Assembly (NCBI GenBank): GCA_014925825.1
Contig: JACGCK010000241.1
Coordinates: forward strand, 1 to 61,662
Direction: 5' to 3'
DNA length: 61,662 nt
Source: Pholiota molesta
Lineage: Eukaryota; Basidiomycota; Agaricomycetes; Agaricales; Strophariaceae
In this document: piece by piece, positions 11,411-22,449 of the stretch
How positions within the stretch are numbered: position 1 is the first letter of the stretch
How the letters are laid out: every line of letters begins with the position of its first letter
Program-made: the position numbers and the translations under genes
The notes under the pieces: model-generated
The model's input: only the letters and a program-made list of their open reading frames with translations
What the model was told of the DNA's origin: nothing
The model's database searches: none

Positions 11411-14400
11411 TCATGCACTAGCCGCCATTTCATAAAGAGCTTGTTTATCCTTGCTACTTTCGACTAAAGTGTGCAATATGCCTTTTTCTTTACCCAAAAG
11501 AGTTTTGGGCTTATCAAATTCGACCTAAGAATGATAGTAATTCGATACTGATCAGTGATGCGGACTTCAAGAAACGATGCTTACAAGTCTTCCACTATCT
11601 AGCACCATCTATGAGGCATTTAGTCATGCAACTTGCTATGAGCATAGAAAGGCAGGCACTGACAATCTTATCTGCATCCATGATCGTCTGGAGCCTATGA
11701 GCGATTGTGATAACGGTGACGTCCTGGCCAATTTTTGTCCTGAGAGTCCTTTGAATCACCGCGTCGGTTTTGTAGTCTAAAGATCGTTCGTAAGCCTGTC
11801 GACAATAAAATATTCGGATAATCAGACGCACCGACTGCGGAAGTTGCTGAAAATTCAGGCTCAGGAAATTAGCACTGCAGACGGGTATGCGCATACGCAC
11901 CTTCATCAAGAATAAGAAGTTTGCTGCCACGAACGATTGCACGAGCAAGAGCAGTAATTTGCCTTTGTCCAACTGACAAATTGCTTCCACCACCGCCAAT
12001 TTGTGTATCCAGCGTTATAGGAGCCTCTGCCTGCTGCAGTGAGAACAAACCCGAAGACCGAAGGGCGTTATTCAATGTGGCGTCATCGTATTGATCAAAT
12101 GGGTCTAAATTCTGGCGAAGGGTTCCTAATAACAGCTTTGAATAAGAATCACTGAGCTAGATTGATGATAAACCCACCACTCAAAAGTTCAGGCTGAATC
12201 AACATGGGTTAGGACCGTTATTCGAGAAAGTAAGGCACGCACAGTTTGAGGAATGATTGTAATACTGGATCGTAAGGCGTCGAGATTGAGCTGACTTGTG
12301 GGAATACCATCATAATAAACTGTGCCCTCAGTTGGTATGCAACGCAGCAAGGCAAGGGTTAATGAGCTCTGGAAAAGTTGTAAATGTCAGGTGGGTGATC
12401 AGGTCATGATTAACTAGCAGCATACCTTTCCACTTCCTGTCCTCCCAACTACGACATGATTAATTGATATTAGTATGATAGACAGAGATGAAGTGGAGCT
12501 TGCCGACGCCAATGCGTTCTCCGGAAGAAATAGTGAAGGATATATTGTGCAAAACTTTGGGGCCAGTCTAGGAGAACGAATGGATATGAGAAACCAAGAT
12601 TCAGACAAAAGTGTCAACGCACCAATGAATAACGGGCATTGAGATTTTCCACCCGGAGGTCTCCGCTGGTAGGCCAAGACGCAGGAGGTTTACCAGATTC
12701 TGTCGGTTGAGGATCATGGTCGATATCAATATATGCCTGAATGCGCTCCAAGCTACGGTTTCGGTATAAGTTTGAATCTTTGGTGCTTTAACGTATGGAA
12801 TACCTATTGGCCTGAACTTCGAGTAAATTGAACATTCGAATCAACCAGAAAATGTTCACGCAGAAACTGGTGGCCATGTTTAATGAAAATCCCGTGTTAG
12901 CCGCGTTTGCTGTTCACCATATACCAAATAGGTGGCAAGTGCTGTGGTAAACACGGCGCCTAGGATATCTATCCTAAAGCCAATCCAACGATTCAAATTC
13001 CAGGAAATCCGAGCCGGGCCTGAATAATGATCAATGCGGTCGTACAATTCGCTTTTGAAGAGTTGTTGAGCAGCATAAGCTCGAATAGACACTAATTTAA
13101 ATCAGCATTTTCGAAGGACATGAAAGACGAGGATTACAATACCAAGGCCTTGCATTGCAGCGCTAAAATGGGCAAGCATTGGAGAGCGCGCATTGCTGCA
13201 GTGAGGTTAGCCTCTACGGTATCAAAAACCGGCAACAGCTTTGCAAGATACCTCATTTCTCGCTTCACAGAAAGCTGTGCCTTCAGATATACATTTCCTG
13301 TCAGCACTCCAACGACTCCGATGCCAACTCCGGGAAGCAAAAATATTGGCGTTACAAGAGTGATGACGAAAAGCAGCATCAAAGCACCAACGACCCGGTC
13401 CATGACCCATATCAACGTTTGGACGATTGGACCGTCTACGGTACGTATATCTTGAGTGCACCTTGCCGTAATCCGCGCTGTTGGTGTCTCATCAAACCAC
13501 CTATAAGGTATCAAAGTAGGCGTCATGATACAATAATAAGACACTAACCGCAAAGTACTTCCAAAACGGACTCTACCAACTTTGCATGAATAATCCTTGA
13601 GGCGTTGATGGATCGATAGTTATAATATAAGTTGTTCATGGCGAATAAGCCAAGGTGCCCAATAATGATCCCACATAAAGTGGTGAGATAACTATTCATT
13701 ATTTAGCACTGCTCCTGCGTAAATATATAACTGTGTTACTTACAAGAACAGAGAAACTTCAGACGGATCGTGCGTTTCGTATTGGGACCCCCAGACCGCG
13801 AGGAACTTGGTCCTACCAATGGAAGCAAGCTGGGTTGCCACAAGTCCCAAAATAACGACAGGTATAGTATGATTCCTCCAAACGCCGAGAACAACAGCCG
13901 CATGGATTTCCAAGTAATATGTCCCTCAGCTAGCTCCTCAGCAAGCACGAGTTTCCCGTCGGCAGCAGCTTCAGGTGGAGGGTGTTTACCGTCCTTTTCA
14001 AGAGACTCCTTGTCATGCTCTAGTTCTGCAGCGAGTATCGGATCAACTGATAGGGCGGTGCCGATATCCGTTCCTTGGCTTCGTACACTACCATCGAGAC
14101 CGATGGAAACAACAAATTGAGCGACGGGTCCGGCGAGAGCCACGTTGTGTGTCTATCCCATGTAAGTATTGTTCAATCATATACTGAATTGACAAGCAAT
14201 AAACTTACCACCAACAGGATCGTCCTATCCTTTACAAGATCCCCGCAGAAGCATTGCTCGACGATCCACGATGACCTTGACAGAAAAAAATTTGATCTAT
14301 GAATCTTCATTGACCAAGAAATTTTTGACCTACGTATGAACATCGAGCGCAGCAAGAACGTCGTCGAGTAGAAGTATTTTGGCCGGAGAGTAGATGGCTC

Positions 14401-17400
14401 TTGCAAGTGTCACTCGAGCCTATCAAAGGGTTTATCAGAGTGCTTCTTCTCGTTCTTCTGTATCAGTACCTTCTGGCCGCCACTGTAGAATAATTAGTAT
14501 GCCAAGTTGGGTTCGTTGATACGAGAAGTCGACTTGCCTAAGTGTTAGACCTCTTTCTCCAACTTCTGTCTGATCGCCAGCCTCGAACAACTTAAGGTCG
14601 GCTTCCAAAGCACATTGTTGAATGACTACCAAAAATTTTCGTCAGGAGGACAATCTGAGAAAGCATATATGCACACCTTTTCGGTAGCGTTCCTCATTGT
14701 ACGATGCCCCAAATAAGATATTGTCACGGATAGTTGTGTTCTGGACCCATGATTCTTGTGTCGCATATGCCACACCATGATCACGAGGGAGATTGAACCA
14801 TGATTCACCACTGGAAGGGATGAAATGCATTTCGCCTACGTTTGTTTGAGAAAGATGTATGACGAGTCAGATTTTTGGTCACTCACCCAACAATGCCATC
14901 AGCATAGAAGTCTTGCCTGAGCCACTATTCTAAAAGATTAGTTTTTTTCCAATTGGGTTTTTAAGACACTTACGTTGGTCCTATGATCAAATTAATGCAA
15001 TTATGCTTGAAGAGTAACTCGTCGGCGACCTGCAGTCTGAATCTCCTATTCGATGGTGTAAAAGAGGCGTCTTCATCTTCCGCAGACCATGCAAACATCG
15101 CCTTCCTGAATCCGATCTCCTGTGAATGATCTTCTTCGTTGATCACACTCGGAAGTGAACTGGCTTTGTTTTTGATTCTGAATTGATCTAGTAGTTCAGC
15201 ATCCCGGATGAAGTTTGTGATTCTGTCAAGGGACACTTTCGCTGTAGGTAGTGCCAACCGTCAGGTATATTGTTTAGTAGTCTTGGTGTTTTCATTACCT
15301 TCGATGATGAGTCCAGTTTGCCAATTGAGACGATTGCTTTGAGATATCAGAATGCCGAAGCCCGACATGCTAGCGAAAATTTTAGATGCTGGAGGTGACG
15401 AGACTATTAGCAAGAGATAAATCGACATAGAAAAGTGCCGAACCATTCAATTGCTGCTTCATGATCACGGTGTATACGATGTATGTCAATAGCATCGAAA
15501 GGAAGGGGATACCATTGCTAGTGTCATTCGTATGAGCGACAGGAACACATTGCAATAAGAATGTTAGATCTACCCGACAACAACGTTGCATATTCTGAGG
15601 GCCTACAAAATGATAAGAGAAAAACATGTCGATGAAGTTAGCTTTGAGATATACTTTTGATTTCCATAACAATTTGAGTTCTTGCTGTCGGGATTGATCG
15701 ATGCGTTGCGCTATCTTGATCTCCCATCCAAAGAGCTTAACCATGCGAAGGACGTTGACAGCTGTGGATCGTATATAAGGATGCCAAGCAGCCATATGGC
15801 AGATTTAGTTACCTTCGACTGTCTTTTGCACTCTCGCATCGGTCTGAAAAATAAATAAAAATATGACGATGTGCATCGCATGAAAGCTTTCAAATACCCA
15901 CCAACTGCATTTTCGTCACTTGAATGTCCTGAATCATCTTTGCGATATATCCCAGTACTGGACTAAATGCCATGATGGCGACGAAGCCAAGAAAGGCACT
16001 TTGAGGGCAATATTTTTATCACGGATCCAAAAGAGATAAAAATAAAACCACAAACCTCCAGCCCAAGATATTATAAAGAAAAGCGAGGCATAGCATTATT
16101 TGAAGGGGAATTCGAAGGCCTATATCCCACAAAATCAGTCTAATAAGCAGAAAAATAAGAGAAAAAAATGACATACCAAGACTCACGAAGTCGACGCCTT
16201 CTATTATGTTGTCTAAATCAGTGGTGACTAAATTGTTGATTTTCCCGATGAGATTCTCAGCAGATCGCTCCTTCTTTGTGGATCCAGTTTCTACTTCATC
16301 ATTTGCTTGGGTTCCTTGCGTTGATGTCTCCGCCGCCTCGAAAGAATCAGCATTGATGGTCTCTGTGTCTGTTGGATTATTTTCAGCTTCCGTAGAATCC
16401 ACCGGCTTCGTGACAGGAATGATTGGCTTATCCTCAGGCTCAGGCGCATCACCTGAGGTTTCAGCTTTCAGCCTGATGCGCAGACTATGCTCGAAGACAA
16501 ACTGGGTCAATATGGCTTGTAGGCGCACACGGATTTTGTACTGAAAAAACATGGTTGCATGCTCGGCGATCGATTGGAGGAACGGTCCAATAAAGAGATA
16601 TGCAATCCATACCCAAGGACGGGTAGTAGCGCCCACGCCGCCCGTTTCAAGGTACCTAAGGTTAAAATCAGAAGGAGAGCAAGTGGAAACAAGGACCACA
16701 AACTCAAGAGTTTTCTTGATTCCGATTGGGGCGATAAATTCAGAAAGACAGGAAAGCGACATGGCGGTGCACGACGCCACATATTCTCGACCTAACATTG
16801 CAAGAAAGTTGAGAACAACGGGAAAAAAGTATAAGGAAAGCCTGGATTCACGAAAGTGGTACAGGAGTCCGAAGAAAAGATGTCGATACGTGCCATCGGG
16901 AGATGGTGCAAGATGCTACAAAAATTAACCAGCTGGTCAGAAGGACAGAAGGAGATTGTGAATTCTTACTGGAAATGCTTGACTACTTTGGTATAACGAA
17001 CAATCGTCATCAGCAAGCGGCGGGAGTTGAGCGTGGCTTAGATGTGCGACTTTTGTAGCCGCATAGATAAGACTATCCAAGTAAGTGTACGTCATCCTTG
17101 AAATCAGCGAAGCGGTTTGTTCAGGATTGGGAACAGGCATAGGATTCTTTGCGAATTGGCTTTTGTTAGCAAGACTTTAATTGTGGATAAGCAATCCTGA
17201 CCTTCGGATCGACAGGTACATAACGCCGAGGAGTGAATAGAGGTATGATTACCGCTATCATGCTAAGGATGGAAATTTTGACCCATAGAGTCTTTCCCTC
17301 ATCCGCATCTGCCGGGCGTCCGTCGAACGCAGTCAAAGGATATAAATCGCGATATGTGTAAACACCTATGACCAATAAGAGCGTCAAGATGTTATACACA

Positions 17401-18010
17401 TCACCAAGCAATCTATATTTTGTCGATGCCAGTGATACGATCATCATGATAGATGCAAATAACTGGGGAAGAATGATGGTAGATAAGAATAATGTGTAGA
17501 AGTCTCAAGCAAGACTTACGAAAGAGGCAGTCAGAGCACTTTCCGGGCAGTTTTGAATAAATTCTGTAGCACCACCAAAGAAATGCTGGCCGCATTCGCG
17601 CGAAGTGATAGCAGACAAAGTAAGGAGGCTGAATGTGCCAGCCAGACGAGCGATTGATGAAGCGAAGGCAACATAACCACCATAATTGTGTATATGGTCG
17701 TCGTTCAGGTTCAGAACCGCGCTCCCATTGCGATCTTTGTTGTCAAAATTGGTATGTCCACTGAGACGCGATATGATTCGACGAATCACAGTGTACAGAA
17801 GATGTAATCCTATTACGCAGAACAGAATTGCGAAGGGCAAGAGGCGCAGGTCTTTGGGAATCCTGAAAGTACATCAAATCCATGCTTCATAAAGAACGTT
17901 GAATAGACGGACTTATCGCGAACATGAACCGTTGCAGAGGCGAAACCCCCGTCCAGAAGCTCTGATTGGGAGAAAAATAAACTGGTTGAGTCCATATCAG
18001 GCTGATACAT
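11411..18010 (-). CDS. ABCC-type (MRP-like) full-length ABC transporter
   Basis: ATP-driven exporter of conjugates or drugs in the plasma or vacuolar membrane; the substrate is unknown. Order on the protein: N-terminal membrane segments (TMD0-like, about 17200-17850), TMD1 with a long acidic Glu/Thr-rich insert (about 16210-16460), NBD1, TMD2, NBD2. NBD1 shows IIGPTNSGKTS (Walker A), SGGQKARVTLARAIYSPAK (signature) and ILLLDDVLAALDVHT. NBD2 shows VVGRTGSGKS, LSVGQRQITALARA, LLILDEATSAVDYKTDA and an AHRL switch. The C-terminus ends EMAASA at TGA 11411-11413. Start ATG 18010 is preceded directly by an in-frame TGA. More than a dozen short introns are present; one is GC-AG and one exon is only 15 nt. 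I find no frame break over roughly 1,400-1,500 residues, so it looks functional. Confidence 0.9.
11832..11846 (-). other. 15-nt microexon in the ABCC gene (Walker B / D-loop)
   Basis: The exon CAACTTCCGCAGTCG is bounded by an acceptor ending TTTTCAG and a donor GTGCGT. Only with it does the protein read LLILDEATSAVDYKTDA, the standard Walker B/D-loop of NBD2. The flanking introns are about 55 nt or shorter. Confidence 0.75.
14483..14537 (-). other. GC-AG intron splitting the NBD1 signature motif of the ABCC gene
   Basis: The donor is GCAAGT, the acceptor TTCTACAG, with a good branch-site-like ACTAAT just upstream. Splicing joins CTT AG to T GGC and restores LSGGQKARVTLARA. Without it the signature is absent and the frame is lost. 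Confidence 0.75.
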
Positions 18011-19049
18011 TCAGCTCAATGTATGGTAGAATTCCGAAAATCAGAGGTTGTGAGGTGAATGGCGTGTTCAGAGAGCGGAAACTATTTTCTGCGGTCTGTG
18101 GAGAATCTTATTATACGGGCTTTGTTTAGATAAGAATCATAAATATAGCCTGTTTTATTAACACAACGGGCAAAACTTACCTTGGTAGAATCCAACTGAC
18201 GTTATTTAAGTACCGAGGTTAACGTTCGCAATTCGTTCGACATCTCGGCTTGGTCTCGGCAATTTCGAAGTTCCAGCTAATAGTTAGTCGACGTTAAATC
18301 ATCCTACAAGCACTGCTCCTTGACCTTGGTTCACTTCGTACGTCGCATCATGGGCCTCTGAAAGTTCCAGCGCGTAATGATTATAGATTTGGGGAGCTGG
18401 ACAACAAAGGAAAGACCCGAAAACTTGAAGCGGGAGGTGCGAGAGGCCAGGTGCCAAGCGCCGTGTGCGAGATAGAGATTGCAGACGCGAGGCGGTGGGT
18501 GATTCAAGATGGTAGGCAAAGGTGGGCAATACATCCTTTGTTATTATAACCTACCACGTATATATCCTGAAACATGTCTGTGCTCAATAAAGGTTTGCAC
18601 GTAAGGAAGGAAGAGCAGGCCAAAGCCCATTGGAGTGAGGAATTTCTTGTTGCAAGAAAGAAGTGGCATCATCGACATCAGTGACTGGAGAAGGTGAGTG
18701 AAATTATGCAAGTGAATCCGGCATCAGCCGGTCCCCACAGTTGTCGATGAACTTGAATGATCCTTCTAACGTGAAGAACATCCAACTAGCAGCCTACTGC
18801 AGGGCCGTCGTTCTAATCTCTGCCTTTACAGTCCTTGTCTTTCTTGATACCCCTTCCTACTGTGCTCTGTATGAAGATTTCTTCTTGACATGACTCCATA
18901 ACAAGAGAAGGCCTGCGATACCCTAAAGACACGATACCAACTTGATAAAAAAAACTGTGCTTCCTCCTGCTTTTCCCGTTTACGCCCGAGCACCGCTGTG
19001 ACAATCATGGTGTGCAGAACGGGACAGATTGTCATGTCCTACAGGCTTT
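18011..19049. other. ABCC promoter region and spacer
   Basis: About 1 kb upstream of the ABCC transporter (which reads leftwards) and before the dead ABCG fragment. No gene supported; open frames at 18299-18534 (minus) and 18813-19035 (minus) lack motifs. Confidence 0.4.
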
Positions 19050-19840
19050 GGTGGCTCGACATGTGCCCAACTCAGCTACAAACTAAAAACCTCAACGCCA
19101 GTCTTCAGCGCTGGGATGGCAATATCAACAACGACAATCTTATTTTGGTCTATGTCATGCCTGGACAGATGATGGCTATGCTCGGCCCTGAGAACGTTCA
19201 CTACTTAGTTTGACGAATCGTGTTCTAGACGCTGATCTACTTGATTTAAGGCGCTAGAAGACTACATTATCGACATTTTAGCGGGAAAAGCAAAACTGGC
19301 GCTATCAACGGCAATTGGGACGTCCAATCCGATACAACCAATTCTCCTCGCATCGAATTCGTTCCTCAGCAAGACATTTCACCGGCTATTCTGACTATAT
19401 TCGAAGCGCCTTATTCACCGCTCGCCTATGCTTTCCTGAAAACGTTACCGACGAGAAAGAAAGAACGCGTGAATATATCCTATTTGAAACGTTAGGGATC
19501 TTTGAGATCAAGGCTGTATCAGAATAGGAGTTGTCATCAGCGGCAAAGCGAGAGGCATTAGCGGAGGAGAGACGAGGCTTTAGTATTGGTTTCGAGCTGA
19601 TTGCGAGTCCAGGTGTGTTGCTTCTCGACGAGCCCACCTCTGGTTTAGACTCGGTATCGGCCACATGAATAGCGAACGTTTTGTATGCTATTGCGCACGA
19701 CAAATCCAATCCAATACCTATCATCGCATCGATCATTAGTCACCTCCGGCGTCACATATATTTCAAGAATTGGCACGCTACTTATAGTTGCGTTATGGGG
19801 CTATCGAACTTAGCGAGCCTGCTAAAAGTCAATCCGTATT
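19050..19840 (+). pseudogene. Dead ABCG (White/PDR-type) transporter fragment
   Basis: Pieces of one ABCG nucleotide-binding domain follow each other in changing frames: KNLNASLQRWDGNINNDN, PGQMMAMLGP (the lead-in to Walker A), [71 protein letters not shown] with DEPTSGLDS (Walker B), and IANVLYAIAHD. The Walker A lysine segment itself is gone: a stop follows MLGPENVHYLV. The signature is degenerate and no transmembrane half follows. Several frame changes and stops make this a relic, unlike the single base losses seen in other genes here. Confidence 0.8.
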
Positions 19841-20199
19841 TATGCCAAATGATCAGAAAGAAGTAAATTCATTGGAAATTTTGAGCCTCCTTGCCCACAT
19901 AAAATAAAATAAACGAAAAGGATGTACAAAATGACCATGCAAGTTCGAAAATAAGAATATAGGCAATGTGGTATATGCGAAGGTTTGTGCAAGGTTCATG
20001 GTACGACTCAAAAGAATGTCAAGGACCAAAGGAGGCTGAAAAAAAAGTGACCCTGCCCAGTCAGAAGAAAAGAGAGAGAGAGAAAAAAAAAGCAAGAGAC
20101 GCTATCGATGGGCTACAGTACGGTCGCAGGCAGGCTGGGAAACAATCTCATCGGGGGAAGTGGTCGATTTCACGTCTCCATTTTCATCGCGGGACGCGC
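19841..20199. other. Spacer, 3' flank of the secreted-protein gene
   Basis: About 360 bases with a purine-rich stretch (AAAAAAAGTG..., GAGAGAGAGAAAAAAAA at 20071-20090). No gene seen. Confidence 0.4.
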
Positions 20200-20610
20200 T
20201 CAAAGGTCGTCTTGACGGGATGAGAAAAGATTAGTGGGAAGGCTAACGCTGGCCGACCTGACGGTGGTTGATCCGGCCTCCATTTCGTAGAGTTCAACGA
20301 CCCGCGAGCTGCCAGTCGGACTTGGGGAGGCTGCGGCGGTGTCACCGTTATCCTGGCTACTGCCGTCGTCGGTAGTAGCAGTAATGACTCTTTCCCCAGC
20401 TAAAGGACTAGTTTGTCTCTTCGGATGCGTGCGGGTATGAGGGGCCCGAGCGACGTATTGTTTAAGCGTCTTAGTGCCAGTGGCAGCGTGGTGCGCAATG
20501 CGCTTCTCGACTTTGGGGCGGACTGGACGGGCTGGTGTGGAAGCGACCGCCACGAAGAGTACGCAGAGAGATACGAAGACGAGCACACGCGAGAAGGCCT
20601 TGAAGAGCAT
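20200..20610 (-). CDS. Small secreted protein, paralog 1
   Basis: A 136-residue protein with an N-terminal signal peptide (MLFKAFSRVLVFVSLCVLFV, then AVAS), a basic mid-region with dibasic sites (VEKR, HPKR) and a Ser/Thr/Asp-rich tail. It shares ATGTKTLKQYVAR with paralog 2 (GTGTQTLKQFDAR). I chose ATG 20610 because it aligns with the start of paralog 2; an upstream in-frame ATG at 20655 would bury the signal. A TATA-like box lies about 120 bases upstream. The family is unknown to me. Secretion follows from the signal peptide; processing at Lys-Arg by a Kex2-type protease is inference. Confidence 0.7.
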   Translation of the reverse strand: MLFKAFSRVLVFVSLCVLFVAVASTPARPVRPKVEKRIAHHAATGTKTLKQYVARAPHTRTHPKRQTSPLAGERVITATTDDGSSQDNGDTAAASPSPTGSSRVVELYEMEAGSTTVRSASVSLPTNLFSSRQDDL

Positions 20611-20726
20611 AGCGAATAATATGCGGTAGTGAACGAAGGTATGAAATATGTGCAATGGAAAGGATAGACTGGGCAGGGAGGAAGAAGCTCAGCGAAGAAC
20701 TATGGAGTCAGGGAGATAAGCTCGGG

Positions 20727-20732
20727 TTTATA
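20727..20732 (-). promoter_or_regulatory. TATA-like box and conserved promoter block of secreted paralog 1
   Basis: The minus strand reads GGCTGACAGA, then TTTTGGGGGATATAAACCC. The same block precedes paralog 2 at 22084-22106 at a similar distance from the ATG, suggesting shared core-promoter control. Confidence 0.6.
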
Positions 20733-21274
20733 TCCCCCAAAATTCTGTCAGCCACGCCAGTTGCAAAGTAGGGCTGTAGCTGACGACTGTGCTATAGGCG
20801 ATAGGCATGGTTGACATGAGTCGGTGAAAACATGTCATCCACCAGCGCTCCGCAGGCCAGACTCAAGCCAGACTTGTGGACAGTCATTGTAACAATTTGG
20901 AAGCGATCTTTCAGAGCGAAGGATGAAGCGTGAGCGCTTTTGAGCTATTCCGCGTAACTGTTGTTGAAAACATACAGCACGCCATTTGAACGTGGTACTT
21001 ATTCGATGTTGAGTTGATGCGAGTTTGTTGTTGAGATCTTGAGATAGCGCGTTTCTCAAAGTAGAAATTTATTCCAAATCAGGATGTCCGATCCAGAAGC
21101 CAATACAATAACCCCAGAAATCAGTATAGTCAACCTTCCCTCCTGTTATAACCTACATCTTTACATATCTTCCTTGTACTTTCCAGATGTCAGCCTTACT
21201 TTAGCCTTACTTTAGCCCTACTGCAGTGTTTGTCAACGAGTGAACGTTCACCGTGACTACTACTGCGCTTCCAC

Positions 21275-21400
21275 GGGACACATTGTCGAACAATATTTTA
21301 GGGTGTTAGTACCGGAGGTGATGCCGCAATAGCATGTCTCAAGCGCCTTTTCGCCATTATAACACACAATAATGATAATAATCGCCATCTCACATAAAAT
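21275..21400 (+). pseudogene. Relic of SF3B4 exon 2 and adjoining intron
   Basis: The sequence CATTGTCGAACAATATTTT and the following GTGTTAGTACCGGAGGTGAT align without large gaps to the real SF3B4 exon 2 (22549-22615), and the intron-like tail (ATTATAACACACAATAATGA) aligns to 22630-22670. A stop and several substitutions destroy the coding sense. It marks the end of the tandem duplication. Confidence 0.5.
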
Positions 21401-21479
21401 AATAACAATACTGCCTCTACAAAAGAGAAACCCTGCCAGGTATAAAAAGGAAAAGAGGCAAAAGGAAGCTATCGAAGGT

Positions 21480-21956
21480 TTACAATGAAGCCAACTTGGA
21501 AATCGGCTCGACCGCGGTGTTGTCCGCTACGGGGAGAGCATTCGTTATTTCTCCTACATATCCGGCCACGTTGGAGGGTAACTCCTGGAAATCGAAAGGT
21601 GACCCCGTGTTGTCGGTCTGGCGGCGAGAAAGATCGGTGGGCTGAGGCTTAGCCGCAAAAGAGACGTGCACGACGTTGCCGGGAGTGGGGGCCGCGGCAT
21701 CTGCGTCATCCGCTCCATCGTCAGGTGTGATTCTGTCAGCGGCCACAGCGCTAGCACGTCTCCTGTCATGCGTATGTGTGCCATGCATGGCCCGGGCGTC
21801 GAATTGCTTCAGCGTCTGGGTGCCAGTGCCAGCGACCTTGTTGGTGTGCTTGTCGAGCGATTCCGGGGCAAAGCGGGCTGGTTTGGAGGCGACCGCTGTG
21901 AAGAACGCGCAGACGGAGACGAGAACGAGCGCGCGAGAGAAAGGCTTGAAGAGCAT
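21480..21956 (-). CDS. Small secreted protein, paralog 2
   Basis: A 158-residue protein with a signal peptide (MLFKPFSRALVLVSVCAFF, then TAVAS), a His/Arg-rich middle (HGTHTHDRRRAS), an Asp-rich linker and a hydrophobic/polar C-terminal part not present in paralog 1 (it includes FDFQELPSNVAGYVGEI). The ATG at 21956 is the one shared with paralog 1; a longer in-frame ORF from 22112 runs through the promoter block and is not believed. The conserved core with paralog 1 is GT.TLKQ..AR. No known domain is recognised. Same-strand neighbour of paralog 1, created by tandem duplication. Confidence 0.7.
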   Translation of the reverse strand: MLFKPFSRALVLVSVCAFFTAVASKPARFAPESLDKHTNKVAGTGTQTLKQFDARAMHGTHTHDRRRASAVAADRITPDDGADDADAAAPTPGNVVHVSFAAKPQPTDLSRRQTDNTGSPFDFQELPSNVAGYVGEITNALPVADNTAVEPISKLASL

Positions 21957-22083
21957 GGTAGTGAGCGAAGGTGTAGAAGATGTACGTGGAGGGGTATTGA
22001 AGTGGAAGTGAGAATAAAGATAAAATAACTCAGAAGGCAAGGAGCTCGCAGAAGAACTGAGGAACTGCGCAGGTGAGCATCGG

Positions 22084-22091
22084 TTTTTATA
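22084..22091 (-). promoter_or_regulatory. TATA box and conserved promoter block of secreted paralog 2
   Basis: The minus strand reads GGCTGACAGA, CCTTGGGGGTATAAAAACCG. The TATA box lies about 130 bases upstream of the ATG. The block is shared with paralog 1 (20727-20732). Confidence 0.65.
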
Positions 22092-22449
22092 CCCCCAAGG
22101 TCTGTCAGCCAACTGTCAGCCCGAAGCCAAGCCGATTTTGAATCAGACTGAGCTGATGATTGTGCCACTGTCCGCGGGAGTGGTTGACAGAAATTAAAGA
22201 AAACACGTCAGCCATTAGGATAGAAGAATGTATGGACCCTCAACGGCATTTGAACGTGGCCTACTAGGTAGCAGGTATGTAATGGGAGGGATCAAGGCTT
22301 CAAGCAGAGTTTCTCAAAGTAGAAATTTACTCAAAATTTACTCCAGATTAGGATGCCTGGACATCAACAGAACCAAATAGCTGCGCTGGAAATTTCGAGA
22401 GCGTGCTTTGACTCGGAGTGGCGTACTCTTCAGTTTCATTCTCTGCCCC

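Noticed and set aside
21957..22112. Longer N-terminal start for secreted paralog 2
   Set aside because: It would translate the TATA box and promoter block and hide the signal peptide that aligns with paralog 1.
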